NCBI RefSeq assembly: GCF_015680705.1
Contig: NZ_JADNYP010000019.1
Span: 20,173 to 84,172 of the forward strand
Direction: 5' to 3'
DNA length: 64,000 nt
Source of the DNA: Pseudomonas fulva
GTDB taxonomy: Bacteria > Pseudomonadota > Gammaproteobacteria > Pseudomonadales > Pseudomonadaceae
Numbering within the stretch: the stretch's first letter is position 1; each line of letters begins with the position of its first letter. Below are positions 47,698-56,911 of the stretch, piece after piece. The notes beneath the pieces were generated by a model that was not told the origin of the DNA, searched no databases, and was given only the letters and a program-made list of their open reading frames with translations. The position numbers and the translations under genes are program-made.

Positions 47698-48635
47698 ATC
47701 CACCCGCCCCACTGCAGGACGAATATGCCGATGTTCGTGGTGATGGCCGCCAGCAGCGTGGTGATCACGATGATCGAGGCGGCCAGTTCGTGGTTGCCGC
47801 CCGCGGCGCGGGCCATGACGTAGCTGGCCGCCGCCGTCGGGCTGCCGACATAGAGGAACAGGATGCCCAGCTCGGCGCCCCGGAACCCCAGGAGCCAGGC
47901 ACCCAGGGTGCCGATCAGCGGCAACCAGATCATCTTCGCCAGGCTGGCATCGACTGCCAGCCGGCCGCTGGCACGCAGTGCCGCCAGCGAAAGGGTGCCG
48001 CCGATGCACATCAGCGCCAGCGGCAAGGTCATCTGCGCCAGGTAGTCGCCGGAGGTCAGCAGCCAGTTGGGCAGGCGCACCTGGCCATAGGCCATCGGCA
48101 CGGCTACCAGCACGCTGAGGATCAGCGGATTGCGAACGATGCTCTTGCAGATGCTCCAGGGGTCGGATTTCAAGCTCGGGCTATAGACCGCCAGCACCAC
48201 CACGGAAAGCGAGTTGTACAAGAGGATGACCAACCCGGCCAGCACCGCGCCGAGGGAGATGCCGTAGTCGCCATACAGGCTTGCCGCCAGGGCCAGGCCG
48301 ATCACGCCGTTGTTGCCGCGAAACGCGCCTTGGGCATAGACGCCCCGATCGGCACGCGGGCAGCGCCAGATCGCCAGGCCCCAGGCCACGGCGAAGCTGG
48401 CCAGGGTAATGGCCACGAAATACAGCAAGACCCCTGGCTTGACCGCGCTGGATAGGTCGGCGTGATAGATGCCCAGAAACAGCAGCGCCGGCATGCAGAC
48501 GTTGAACACCAGTGCCGAGGCGACCTGGTTGAAATGATCGTCGATCAGCCGGATGCGCTTTAGCAGCACGCCCATGAACAACATGGCGAAGACCGGGGCC
48601 GTGATGTTCAGCGTCTGGATGAGAAGGGCGAGCAT
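47694..48635 (-). CDS. AEC-family transporter
   Basis: A 313-residue auxin-efflux-carrier-type permease with ten predicted membrane segments in two bundles. NVCMPALLFLGIYH and the GAFRGNNGVIGLALAASLYG segment are typical of bacterial AEC proteins, which export or import small organic acids such as malate. ATG 48635 (MLALLIQTLNITAPVFAML) is used. The stop codon TAG falls in the CTAG end of the adjacent palindromic element. The open frame extending upstream belongs to the roxR shadow. Confidence 0.88.
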   Translation of the reverse strand: MLALLIQTLNITAPVFAMLFMGVLLKRIRLIDDHFNQVASALVFNVCMPALLFLGIYHADLSSAVKPGVLLYFVAITLASFAVAWGLAIWRCPRADRGVYAQGAFRGNNGVIGLALAASLYGDYGISLGAVLAGLVILLYNSLSVVVLAVYSPSLKSDPWSICKSIVRNPLILSVLVAVPMAYGQVRLPNWLLTSGDYLAQMTLPLALMCIGGTLSLAALRASGRLAVDASLAKMIWLPLIGTLGAWLLGFRGAELGILFLYVGSPTAAASYVMARAAGGNHELAASIIVITTLLAAITTNIGIFVLQWGGWI

Positions 48636-48846
48636 TGCAAGCGGTCCTGGGTTGCCGACAGGGCGCCCATGATACGCGACCGACAAGCCATTGCGTCCTT
48701 CATGCCCGAAGAAAAGGAAGATTCCTGCAAACAGGAACACTTCGTGGAATATCGCGGCCAGACAATCGTGGCTCCGCCTGGCGAACCTGCCTGGACCCGG
48801 CATGATCCACGCAGGCAACCGGCGCTGACCGGCAGCGCCGGAGCGC

Positions 48847-49407
48847 TTAGCGCCGTACCGGACGTTTCTGCAGCTTGCGTTGCAAGGTCCGGCGATGCAT
48901 GCCAAGCGCCCGCGCGGTGGCCGAGATGTTGCCGTCGTGCTCGGTGAGCACGCGCTGGATATGCTCCCATTGCAGGCGATCGACCGACATGGGGTTTTCC
49001 GGCACCAGCGAATCCAGGTCGGCATGTTCGGACAACAGGGCCGCCAGCACGTCATCGGCATCGGCCGGCTTGCACAGGTAATTGCAGGCCCCGCGCTTGA
49101 TCGCCTCGACGGCGGTGGCGATGCTCGAGTAGCCAGTGAGGATCAGCACGCGCATCTCCGGATCCAGTTCGAGCAGCTTGGGCAGCAGCACCAGGCCGGA
49201 GTCGCCCTCCATCTTCAGGTCGAGCGTCGCGTAGTCGGGAACGTCCTGCACGGCCAGGGCCAGGCCTTCCTCGGCCGAGCTGGCGGTACTGACGCGAAAG
49301 CCGCGACGGCTCATGGCGCGCGCCATGACCCGGGTGAAGGTCGCATCGTCATCCACCAGCAGCAGGTGGGGCAGCTCTTCGCTTTCGACCTGGTTTTCTT
49401 CGCTCAT
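48847..49407 (-). CDS. roxR: redox response regulator RoxR
   Basis: A 186-residue response regulator of the RegA/PrrA/ActR type. The receiver domain has the acidic pocket VDDDATFTRV and phospho-acceptor Asp63 in ATLDLKMEGDSGL, with LILTGYSS and YLCKPAD after it. The C-terminal Fis-type helix-turn-helix is GNISATARALGMHRRTLQRKL. In P. putida RoxR controls terminal oxidases and redox balance. It overlaps roxS by 4 bases (ATGA). A stem (CCGGCGCTG 48819-48827, CAGCGCCGG 48833-48841) lies just past the stop. Confidence 0.92.
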   Translation of the reverse strand: MSEENQVESEELPHLLLVDDDATFTRVMARAMSRRGFRVSTASSAEEGLALAVQDVPDYATLDLKMEGDSGLVLLPKLLELDPEMRVLILTGYSSIATAVEAIKRGACNYLCKPADADDVLAALLSEHADLDSLVPENPMSVDRLQWEHIQRVLTEHDGNISATARALGMHRRTLQRKLQKRPVRR

Positions 49408-50663
49408 CGTTGTTCTCCTCGGGTGCCATGCGGCAGACGTAATTCGGTCAGGGTGCCACCCTGTTCATGACTATAGAGTTTTACCGAACCGCCCGCACGG
49501 GTCACGCTGGCCTTGCTGAGGAACAGGCCAAGCCCGAATCCCTTGCCCTTGGTGGTGATGAATGGCTTGCCGATCGCTTCGGCAATCGCTGGCGGCACGC
49601 CAGGACCATGGTCGCGGATGGCGATGATGATGTCCTGGGCATTCCAGTCCAGGGTCACCTCCAGATCGTTCGGGCAGGCATCGGCGGCATTGTTCAGCAG
49701 GTTCAGCAGGGCCTGGGTCAGGTCCGGTGGCGGCGTCAGCCGTGGCACCTCGCCATCGCGCAACCGCTGGAAGCGGTAGCTGGCCTCCGGTCGCATGAGG
49801 TGCCAACGATCGAGCGCCTCACTCATCCAGGCAGTGACTTCCTGCTCGATCACCGTCATGCGCCGATTGGCTTCGGCGGCCCTGACCAGTTGCTGCAAGG
49901 TTTGCTTGCACAGCTTGACCTGGTCCTGGAGCACGGCAAGATCGTCGAGCAGCTGCGGATCGCTGTGATCCTGGCGCATTTCGTTGAGCAGCACGCTCAT
50001 GGTTGCCAGCGGTGTGCCAAGCTCGTGGGCAGCGCCCGCGGCCTGGGTCGCGACGGCCAGCAGCTGCTCGTCGCGCAGGCTGTCCTCGCGCCGCTCGGCG
50101 CGCAGTTGTTCCTGGCGACGCAGCTCCTCGGCCATGCGCGCGGCGAACAGGGTGATCACCGCCGCGGCCAGGGCGATGCTCAGCCACATGCCGTACACCT
50201 GCATCTTGTCGCGCGCCAGCGGCAAGGTTTCCAACGGATAGAACTGCACCAGCAACAGGCTATAGGCCGCCAGGGCGATGCCCGACAGCACCAGCGAGTA
50301 GATCCAGGGCAAGGTCACCGCGGCAATCGCCAGGGGCACCAGGTAATAGGACACGAACGGGTTGGTCGAGCCGCCCGAGTAATACAGCAAGGCGCTATGG
50401 ATCAGCAGGTCGCAGGCCAGTTGGAACGCATACTCGAACTCGGTCACCGGCAGCGAAAGACGCAGGCGCAATGCCGTGAAGGCGCACAGCAGCGATGACA
50501 GGGCCAGGGTGATCGCCAGGGAAAGCCAGGGCAAGGGCAGCAGTTCGGTCCAGTAGGCTACGGCCACCGAGCCGGCCTGGGCCGCCAGGACCAGGATACG
50601 GATGACTGTCAGGCGCCAGAGATTCTGGCGAGTAGCGGATAACGGGCGTGCAGCGGCGAGCAT
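49404..50663 (-). CDS. roxS: redox sensor histidine kinase RoxS
   Basis: A 419-residue membrane kinase of the RegB/PrrB type with six N-terminal membrane segments (residues about 20-190). GGSTNPF in YYSGGSTNPFVSYY is the conserved quinone-site motif of RegB sensors. The H-box is AAGAAHELGTPLATMSVLL with its phosphorylated His. The ATPase motifs are NLLNNAADACPND and DHGPGVPPAIA, then GKGFGLGLFL. ATG 50663 has a strong AGGAGAG site. It signals to RoxR through the membrane quinone pool state. Confidence 0.93.
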   Translation of the reverse strand: MLAAARPLSATRQNLWRLTVIRILVLAAQAGSVAVAYWTELLPLPWLSLAITLALSSLLCAFTALRLRLSLPVTEFEYAFQLACDLLIHSALLYYSGGSTNPFVSYYLVPLAIAAVTLPWIYSLVLSGIALAAYSLLLVQFYPLETLPLARDKMQVYGMWLSIALAAAVITLFAARMAEELRRQEQLRAERREDSLRDEQLLAVATQAAGAAHELGTPLATMSVLLNEMRQDHSDPQLLDDLAVLQDQVKLCKQTLQQLVRAAEANRRMTVIEQEVTAWMSEALDRWHLMRPEASYRFQRLRDGEVPRLTPPPDLTQALLNLLNNAADACPNDLEVTLDWNAQDIIIAIRDHGPGVPPAIAEAIGKPFITTKGKGFGLGLFLSKASVTRAGGSVKLYSHEQGGTLTELRLPHGTRGEQR

Positions 50664-50858
50664 GAGCTCTCCTGATGAGTGCTCCAGAAAAATCGGCTGG
50701 AGTATACCGAAGCTGCAACGGTAGCAGCACTGATGCGGCAAAGCGCCACACTTTGTGACACTCGCTGCATGCCTCCCATGAACCCGGCAACCGCTTCTCG
50801 GTCTGATGGGCCATGCGTGGAACCGCCTCTGGTCCCGCCCCGCACACAGGAGTTTCAC

Positions 50859-51575
50859 ATGCAGATGTTCCGCCGCAGTGCCGCGCTGATCGCGTCCGGC
50901 AGCCTGCTAGCCAGCCTCCCGGCGTTGGCCGCACAAGTCGAAGCGCCCCGCTACAACCAGGTTTCCCTGCGCGCCGAAGTCAGCAAGGAAGTGGCCCGCG
51001 ACCTGATGATCGTCACACTCTACAGCGAAGCCCAGGACAGCGATCCGGGCAAGCTCGCCAAAAACATCACCGAAACCTTGAACAAGGCCCTGCAGCAGGC
51101 CCGCCAGGTCGAGGCGGTGAAGATCAGCCAGGGCAGCCGCAACAGTTATCCGATCTACGACAGCAAGGGTCAGAAGATCAGTGGCTGGCGCGAGCGCGCC
51201 GAACTGCGCCTGGAAAGCGCCGACTTCCCGGCTCTGTCCCAGCTCACCGGCGAGCTGCTCAAGGATTTGAAGATGGGCGGCATGGACTTCTCCATCGCCC
51301 CGGCCACGCGCAAGTCCAGCGAAGACCAGTTGCTCAAGGAAGCGGTCGATGCCTTCAAGGCTCGCGCGCAACTGACCACCGAAGCCATGGGCGGCAGCGG
51401 CTACAAGATCGTCAGCCTCAATCTCAACAGCAGCGGCTACCCCCGCCCCTACCTGCGCGCCGCGCCGATGGCGATGAAGGCCATGGCAGCCGACGAAGCC
51501 GCGCCCGCCCCGGACATCGAGGCCGGCACCAGCGAGGTCAGCCTCAGTGCCGATGGGGTGATCGAGGTGCAATGA
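50859..51575 (+). CDS. periplasmic SIMPL-domain protein
   Basis: A 238-residue secreted protein with a signal peptide (AALIASGSLLASLPALAA). The mature part is a SIMPL (DUF541) domain: SLRAEVSKEVARDLMIVTLYSE, then VKISQGSRNSYPIYDSKGQK. Members form ring-like periplasmic assemblies and are linked to oxidative stress; the precise role is unknown. ATG 50859 follows an ACAGGAG site. It is divergent from roxS and followed by a likely terminator before the dpp operon. Confidence 0.88.
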   Translation: MQMFRRSAALIASGSLLASLPALAAQVEAPRYNQVSLRAEVSKEVARDLMIVTLYSEAQDSDPGKLAKNITETLNKALQQARQVEAVKISQGSRNSYPIYDSKGQKISGWRERAELRLESADFPALSQLTGELLKDLKMGGMDFSIAPATRKSSEDQLLKEAVDAFKARAQLTTEAMGGSGYKIVSLNLNSSGYPRPYLRAAPMAMKAMAADEAAPAPDIEAGTSEVSLSADGVIEVQ

Positions 51576-51598
51576 GGTTCAGGCATCAAGTTCAAGCG

Positions 51599-51650
51599 AG
51601 CGGCGCGGGTCGAGAAGGTGACGTGTCCTGAACCGCGCCGCTACTTTTGC
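51599..51650 (+). terminator. likely terminator of the SIMPL gene
   Basis: AGCGGCGCGG (51599-51608) pairs perfectly with CCGCGCCGCT (51633-51642), followed by ACTTTTGC. The 24-base loop is large and the T run short, so termination strength is uncertain. Confidence 0.5.
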
Positions 51651-51926
51651 TTGCGGGCTTGCCGCTCAAACCGACCTTTCCTACATGATTCTCAGACCAG
51701 AGGAACAGATTCTTACAGTTTGAAATAGCTAGATTTCTTAGTAAAAAGTAGGTTTTTTGCCGGTTTTTCGGCGAAATTTATATCCATGCGACATTGACGT
51801 ACGATAGTCCCATCTTTTCCGGTTTCGGGAGGGTGCTCGCGGTTGCGCGGGCAATGACCCTGGCATGAGTATGGACAAGCTGGCCCACGAGGCCGGCCCT
51901 CCGAAAATGACAAGAACGAGGCCATC
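51651..51926 (+). promoter_or_regulatory. AT-rich promoter region of the dpp operon
   Basis: The gap from the SIMPL stop to the first dpp gene is 351 bases, including the hairpin above. Bases about 51709-51785 are strikingly AT-rich against the high-GC surroundings. They include GAAATAGCTAGATTTC (51723-51738), an inverted repeat GAAAT/ATTTC, and a small stem GCCG-GTTTTT-CGGC (51760-51773). These are candidates for promoter or operator sites. No protein-coding frame is supported here. Confidence 0.45.
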
Positions 51927-53552
51927 ATGCTCAAACATGCAGTCATTCCGCTTATGCTCGGTGCCGGCCTGCTCGCTGGCGCGCCTTCGGCCCTGGCCGC
52001 GTCCAACCTGGTGTTCTGCTCCGAGGGCAGCCCGGCCGGCTTCGATCCGGGGCAGTACACCACGGGCACCGATTTCGACGCCTCGGCGGAGACTGTATTC
52101 AACCGCCTGACCCAGTTCGAGCGCGGCGGCACCAAGGTGGTCCCTGGCCTTGCCACCGACTGGCAGGTTTCCGATGACGGCAGGGTCTACACCTTCCACC
52201 TGCGCGAAGGGGTGAAGTTCCATACCACCGATACCTTCAAGCCGACCCGTGACTTCAACGCAGACGACGTGCTGTTCACCTTCAAGCGCATGCTCGACAA
52301 GCACCATCCGTTCCGCCAGGCCTACCCCACGGAGTTCCCCTACTTCACCGACATGGGCATGGACAAGAACATCACCGCCATCGAGAAGCTCGACGAACAT
52401 ACCGTGCGCTTCACGCTGGCGCAGGTCGACGCGGCGTTCATCCAGAACCTGGCCATGAGCTTCGCCTCGATCCAGTCCGCCGAATATGCCGACCAGTTGC
52501 TCAAGCAGGGCAAGCCGGCCGAGATCAACCAGAAACCCGTCGGCACCGGCCCATTCATGTTCAACAGTTACCGCAAGGATGCGGTCATCCGCTACAAGGG
52601 CAACAAGGACTACTGGAAGCCAGAAGACGTGAAGATCGACAACCTGATCTTCGCCATCACCACCGACGCCTCGGTGCGCGTGCAGAAGCTGCGCAAGAAT
52701 GAATGCCAGGTGACGCTTTTCCCTCGCCCCGCCGACATCCAGGTGCTCAAGCAGGATCCCAAGCTGCAAATGCCCGAGCAGGCCGGCTTCAACCTCGGCT
52801 ACATCGCCTACAACGTGATGGACCGGATAAAAGGCAGCGACCAGCCCAACCCGATGGCCCAGCTCAAGGTCCGCCAGGCGCTGGACATGGCCGTGAACAA
52901 GCAGCAAATCATCGACTCGGTGTACCAGGGCGCCGGGCAACTGGCGGTCAATGCCATGCCGCCGACCCAGTGGTCCTACGATACCCGGATCAAGGACGCG
53001 CCCCATGATCCTGAAAAAGCCAAGGCCCTGCTCAAGGAGGCTGGCATCAGGGAAGGCACCGAGATCACCCTGTGGGCGATGCCGGTGCAGCGGCCCTACA
53101 ACCCCAACGCCAGGCTCATGGCCGAAATGCTGCAAGCGGACTGGGCCAGGATCGGCATCAAGACCAAGATCGTCAGCTATGAGTGGGGCGAATACATCAA
53201 GCGTTCCAAGGGTGGCGAGAACGGCGCCATGCTGATCGGCTGGAGCGGCGACAACGGTGACCCGGACAACTGGCTAGGCACCCTGTTCGGCTGCGATGCG
53301 CTGGCCGGCAACAACTTCTCCAAATGGTGCCACAAGCCGTTCGACGACCTGATCAAGCAGGCCAAGGCCACGTCCGACCGACAACGGCGTACCGAGCTGT
53401 ACCAGCAGGCCCAGCATATCCTCAAGGAGCAGGTGCCGATGACTCCCATCGCCCACTCCACCGTCTATCAACCGATGAGCAAGGCGGTGAAGGACTTCAG
53501 GATCAGCCCCTTCGGCCTCAACTCCTTCTACGGGGTCAGCGTGGCCGACTAG
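51927..53552 (+). CDS. dipeptide ABC transporter binding protein, first copy
   Basis: A family-5 peptide-binding lipocalin-like periplasmic protein (DppA/OppA class) of 541 residues. The signal peptide LGAGLLAGAPSALAA is cut before SNLVFCSEGSPAGFDPGQ. TYTFHLREGVKFHTT-like YTFHLREGVKF and FNADDVLFTFKRML are family motifs, and GWSGDNGDPDNWLG lies near the peptide pocket. It shares long stretches with the second copy downstream. Delivers di- or tripeptides to DppBCDF. It is the first gene of the cluster. Confidence 0.93.
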   Translation: MLKHAVIPLMLGAGLLAGAPSALAASNLVFCSEGSPAGFDPGQYTTGTDFDASAETVFNRLTQFERGGTKVVPGLATDWQVSDDGRVYTFHLREGVKFHTTDTFKPTRDFNADDVLFTFKRMLDKHHPFRQAYPTEFPYFTDMGMDKNITAIEKLDEHTVRFTLAQVDAAFIQNLAMSFASIQSAEYADQLLKQGKPAEINQKPVGTGPFMFNSYRKDAVIRYKGNKDYWKPEDVKIDNLIFAITTDASVRVQKLRKNECQVTLFPRPADIQVLKQDPKLQMPEQAGFNLGYIAYNVMDRIKGSDQPNPMAQLKVRQALDMAVNKQQIIDSVYQGAGQLAVNAMPPTQWSYDTRIKDAPHDPEKAKALLKEAGIREGTEITLWAMPVQRPYNPNARLMAEMLQADWARIGIKTKIVSYEWGEYIKRSKGGENGAMLIGWSGDNGDPDNWLGTLFGCDALAGNNFSKWCHKPFDDLIKQAKATSDRQRRTELYQQAQHILKEQVPMTPIAHSTVYQPMSKAVKDFRISPFGLNSFYGVSVAD

Positions 53553-53582
53553 CGACTGTCTCGGCAGGCGTTCGACCGGAGG

Positions 53583-53665
53583 TTTCTCGACGTCGACGAG
53601 AAATTTCCCAGCCAGAAACAGCAATGGACTCTACCGACCCCGTCCCGACCCTCCTAACGTCGGGA
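53583..53665 (+). other. two stem-loops between binding-protein genes 1 and 2
   Basis: TTTCTCG (53583-53589) pairs with CGAGAAA (53597-53603), followed by TTT. TCCCGAC (53643-53649) pairs with GTCGGGA (53659-53665), extended by flanking CCCG/CCGGG. They lie in the 179-base intercistronic gap and may set relative transcript levels. Confidence 0.5.
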
Positions 53666-53731
53666 CCGGGCTGCCGTTGTCGTCTTTTGCGCCCTGGTTG
53701 CATTTTCCTACCGCAAGGATGAGGACTACCC

Positions 53732-55324
53732 ATGCATCATCGATCATTCGCGGCCGGCCTGCTAGGCCTTGCCCTGCTGCTGCAGGCTTCGACCAGCGAA
53801 GCCAGCACCCTGGTGTTCTGCTCCGAAGGCAGCCCGGCCGGCTTCGACACCGCGCAGTACACGGCCGCCACCGACAACGACGCTGCCGAACCGATCTACA
53901 ATCGCCTGGTCGAGTTCGAACGCGGCGGCACCACGGTACAGCCTGCCCTGGCGCAGTCCTGGGAGGTTTCCGACGATGGCCTGCGCTATACCTTCCATCT
54001 GCGCCGTGGTGTCCGCTTCCACAGCAATGACCGTTTCACTCCCAGCCGGCCGTTCGACGCCGACGATGTGCTCTTCACCTTCCGGCGCATGCTCGATCCA
54101 CGGCATCCGTTTCGCCAGGCCTACCCCAGCGAGTTCCCCTACTTTACCGGCATGGGCCTGGATCGCAACATCATCGGCCTGGAAAAGACCGATGCGCACA
54201 CCGTGGTCTTCACCCTGGCCAACGTCGATGCCGCATTCATCCAGAACCTGGCCATGAGCTTCGCCTCGATCCTTTCGGCCGAATATGCCGAGCAGCTGCT
54301 GGCCAGCGGTCGACCGAACGACATCGATCGCAAGCCGATCGGCACCGGCCCGTTCGTTTTCCAGCGCTACCAGAAGGACGCGCAGATCCGCTACAAGGCC
54401 AACAAGCAGTACTGGGACCCCGAGCAGGTCAAGCTCGACGGCCTGGTGTTCTCGATCAATGTCGACCCGTCGGTGCGCCTGCAGAAGCTGCGCCGCGGCG
54501 AGTGCCAGGTCACTGTCAACCCCCGTCCGGCCGACCTGCCCGCCCTCGAGGCCGACCCGCAGCTGCGGATCCTGCGCCAGCCCGGCTTCAATCTGGGCTA
54601 CATCGCCTACAACACCCGCCGTCCACCGTTCGACCAGCTCAAGGTGCGCCAGGCCCTGGACATGGCGGTGAACAAGCAGGCGATCATCCGGGCGGTCTAC
54701 CAGGATTCAGGCCAGGCGGCGGTCAATGCCATGCCGCCGACGCAGTGGTCCTATGACAACTCGATCGAAGACCTGCCCTACGACCCGGCCAAGGCCAAGG
54801 CCCTGCTCGAACAGGCTGGGGTCGCCCCGGGGACCCAGATCGATCTGTGGGCGATGCCGGTGCAACGCCCCTACAACCCCAACGCCAAGCTGATGGCCGA
54901 GATGCTCCAGGCCGACTGGGGCAGGATCGGGCTGGAGGTGCGCATCGTCAGCTACGAGTGGGGCGAATACATCAAGCGCATGAAGAATGGCGAGCATGAC
55001 GTGGCGCTGACCGGTTGGACCGGAGACAACGGCGACCCGGACAACTGGCTGGGGACTCTCTACAGCTGCACGGCCATCGGCGGCAACAATTACTCGCAGT
55101 GGTGCGACGAGCAGTACGACGCCCTGGTGACGAAGGCCAAGACCACCACCGACCGCGAGCAGCGCATGCGGCTCTACCAGCAAGCCCAACGCCGCCTCAA
55201 GCAGCAGGTGCCGATAACGCCTGTGGCCCACTCCATGGTCAGCCAGCCGATCAGTACCAGGGTCAAGGACTTCAAGGTCAGCCCGTTCGGGCGCAACGAC
55301 TTCGCCGGCGTCAGCATCGAGTGA
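53732..55324 (+). CDS. dipeptide ABC transporter binding protein, second copy
   Basis: A 530-residue peptide-binding protein closely similar to the first copy over its whole length (shared SEGSPAGFD, FADDVLFTF-type DADDVLFTFRRML, WAMPVQRPYNPNA and GDNGDPDNWLGTL). The signal peptide is LLGLALLLQASTSEAS. Differences are concentrated in the linker and some pocket positions, suggesting a different peptide preference. It lies 179 bases after copy one, with hairpins between. Confidence 0.93.
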   Translation: MHHRSFAAGLLGLALLLQASTSEASTLVFCSEGSPAGFDTAQYTAATDNDAAEPIYNRLVEFERGGTTVQPALAQSWEVSDDGLRYTFHLRRGVRFHSNDRFTPSRPFDADDVLFTFRRMLDPRHPFRQAYPSEFPYFTGMGLDRNIIGLEKTDAHTVVFTLANVDAAFIQNLAMSFASILSAEYAEQLLASGRPNDIDRKPIGTGPFVFQRYQKDAQIRYKANKQYWDPEQVKLDGLVFSINVDPSVRLQKLRRGECQVTVNPRPADLPALEADPQLRILRQPGFNLGYIAYNTRRPPFDQLKVRQALDMAVNKQAIIRAVYQDSGQAAVNAMPPTQWSYDNSIEDLPYDPAKAKALLEQAGVAPGTQIDLWAMPVQRPYNPNAKLMAEMLQADWGRIGLEVRIVSYEWGEYIKRMKNGEHDVALTGWTGDNGDPDNWLGTLYSCTAIGGNNYSQWCDEQYDALVTKAKTTTDREQRMRLYQQAQRRLKQQVPITPVAHSMVSQPISTRVKDFKVSPFGRNDFAGVSIE

Positions 55325-55341
55325 AACCCGACACCCAAGCA

Positions 55342-55375
55342 GGGAGTGCCGCCACTCCCATGGCCGGCTGCGGCC
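55342..55375 (+). other. two stem-loops before the porin gene
   Basis: GGGAGTG (55342-55348), loop CCGC, CACTCCC (55353-55359); then GGCCG (55362-55366), loop GCTG, CGGCC (55371-55375). They lie just after the second binding-protein gene. The porin gene has an AAAGGAG ribosome site at about 55457-55463. Confidence 0.5.
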
Positions 55376-55470
55376 GAAATTCGCCGTTCCACCGACGGCA
55401 GCCAGCGTTGCACCGCAACGACCTGGCCTTGCAGGGCTGGGAATAACTAGAAAGAAAAAGGAGCTTCACC

Positions 55471-56844
55471 ATGTCACGACCACGTTTGATCACGGTGGCT
55501 TTGTGCCTGGGCATCGGTACTGGCCAGGCCCAGGCAGCCGCAGCGGACTTCTTCGAACTGCAGCTCAAGAACGACAGCGCGCAAGCCAGCGCCGAGGGTT
55601 TCTTCGCCGGCCAGCAGCTGTCGGGGACCACACGCAACTGGTATGCCCGTGAACGGGCCGCGCGTGGACCGCTATGGCGCTACTCCAAGAGCGATGGCAG
55701 TCGGCATGAAAGCAGTCGCCGGGAGAACTGGGTCCAGGGCACCATCCTCGGCTACAGCTCCGGCTTCACCCAGGGCACCCTCGGCGTCGCCACCGAAGTC
55801 GCGGCCTACAATGCGATCGCCCTGGAGCGAGGGCGAGCTCGGGTCGCCGGGCCCAACAACCGTACCCTGACCCACGGCGACGGCGATGTCGTCGACCAGT
55901 GGAGCAAGCTCGGCCTGGCCAATCTCAAGCTACGCCTGTCCAATACCACGCTCACCGCAGGGCGACATGCCGTCGACACCCCGGTGATCGCCAGCATCGG
56001 CAACCGCGCCTTGCCGTCGAGCTTCCAGGGCGCCACCCTGAGCAGCGCGGAATTCGACAATCTTTCCTTCGACCTGGGCACCTACGACCGCGTTTCCCCG
56101 CGTACCGAGCAGAGTCTGAGCAAGTTTCGCAGCGAATACGGCGCCGCGGGCCTGGAGACCGACCGCATCAGCATGGTCGGGGTCAATTACCAGCCGCTGA
56201 CGAGCCTGAGCACCAGCCTGTACGCCGCCAAGGTCGAGGACTTCTGGAACCAGTACTACTTCGACGCGAGCCATGTGCTGGCTCTCGGCGAGTCGACCAG
56301 CCTGACCTCCACGCTCAATTACTACCGCACACGTGATACCGGCCGCGGCAAGCTCGGCAAGATCGACAACGACACCTACAGCCTGTCGCTGGCGCTGAAC
56401 TACCAGGCCCATACCTTCAGCGCCGCCTGGCAGCAGGTCATGGGCGACGAGTACTTCGATTACCTCCACGAGACCAATGGCATCTACCTGGCCAACTCGC
56501 TGTTCTCCGATTACAACGGACCGAACGAGAAGTCGCTGCAGCTATCCTATGTGCTGGACATGACTCCCTATGGCGTGCCCGGCCTCAAGTTCAACCTGTA
56601 CAACGCCCGTGGCTGGGGCATCGACGGCACCCACTACAAGGGTGGTGGCTACGACGTCGCCGGCATGGATGGAGAAAAGCACTACGAATGGAGCATCGGC
56701 ACGACCTACGTGGTGCAATCGGGCTCGCTGAAGGATACCTCCATCCGCGCCACCTACACGGCCCACCGTGCCAGCGAGGGGCAGGCCGATGGCAGCCTGG
56801 ACGAGTTCCGCGTGGTCACCACCATTCCGTTCGACATCATCTGA
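55471..56844 (+). CDS. opdP: OprD-family porin, OpdP-like
   Basis: An outer-membrane 18-stranded porin of 457 residues with signal peptide (VALCLGIGTGQAQAAAA). FFELQLKNDSAQASAEGFF, RENWVQGTILGYSSGFTQG and TLTAGRHAVDTPV are OprD-family marks, and the last residues end in an aromatic/hydrophobic strand (TTIPFDII). OpdP of P. aeruginosa takes up glycine-glutamate dipeptide and sits in the dpp cluster, as this gene does. It gives peptides a way through the outer membrane to the binding proteins. Confidence 0.9.
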   Translation: MSRPRLITVALCLGIGTGQAQAAAADFFELQLKNDSAQASAEGFFAGQQLSGTTRNWYARERAARGPLWRYSKSDGSRHESSRRENWVQGTILGYSSGFTQGTLGVATEVAAYNAIALERGRARVAGPNNRTLTHGDGDVVDQWSKLGLANLKLRLSNTTLTAGRHAVDTPVIASIGNRALPSSFQGATLSSAEFDNLSFDLGTYDRVSPRTEQSLSKFRSEYGAAGLETDRISMVGVNYQPLTSLSTSLYAAKVEDFWNQYYFDASHVLALGESTSLTSTLNYYRTRDTGRGKLGKIDNDTYSLSLALNYQAHTFSAAWQQVMGDEYFDYLHETNGIYLANSLFSDYNGPNEKSLQLSYVLDMTPYGVPGLKFNLYNARGWGIDGTHYKGGGYDVAGMDGEKHYEWSIGTTYVVQSGSLKDTSIRATYTAHRASEGQADGSLDEFRVVTTIPFDII

Positions 56845-56849
56845 CATGC

Positions 56850-56879
56850 GCCGCCACGGCCCTGCGCGGTCGTGGCGGC
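56850..56879 (+). other. stem-loop after the porin gene
   Basis: GCCGCCACG (56850-56858) pairs perfectly with CGTGGCGGC (56871-56879), filling most of the 67-base gap before the third binding-protein gene. Confidence 0.55.
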
Positions 56880-56911
56880 ACGCTCCGTTCAAGCATCACA
56901 GGGAGATGTTC

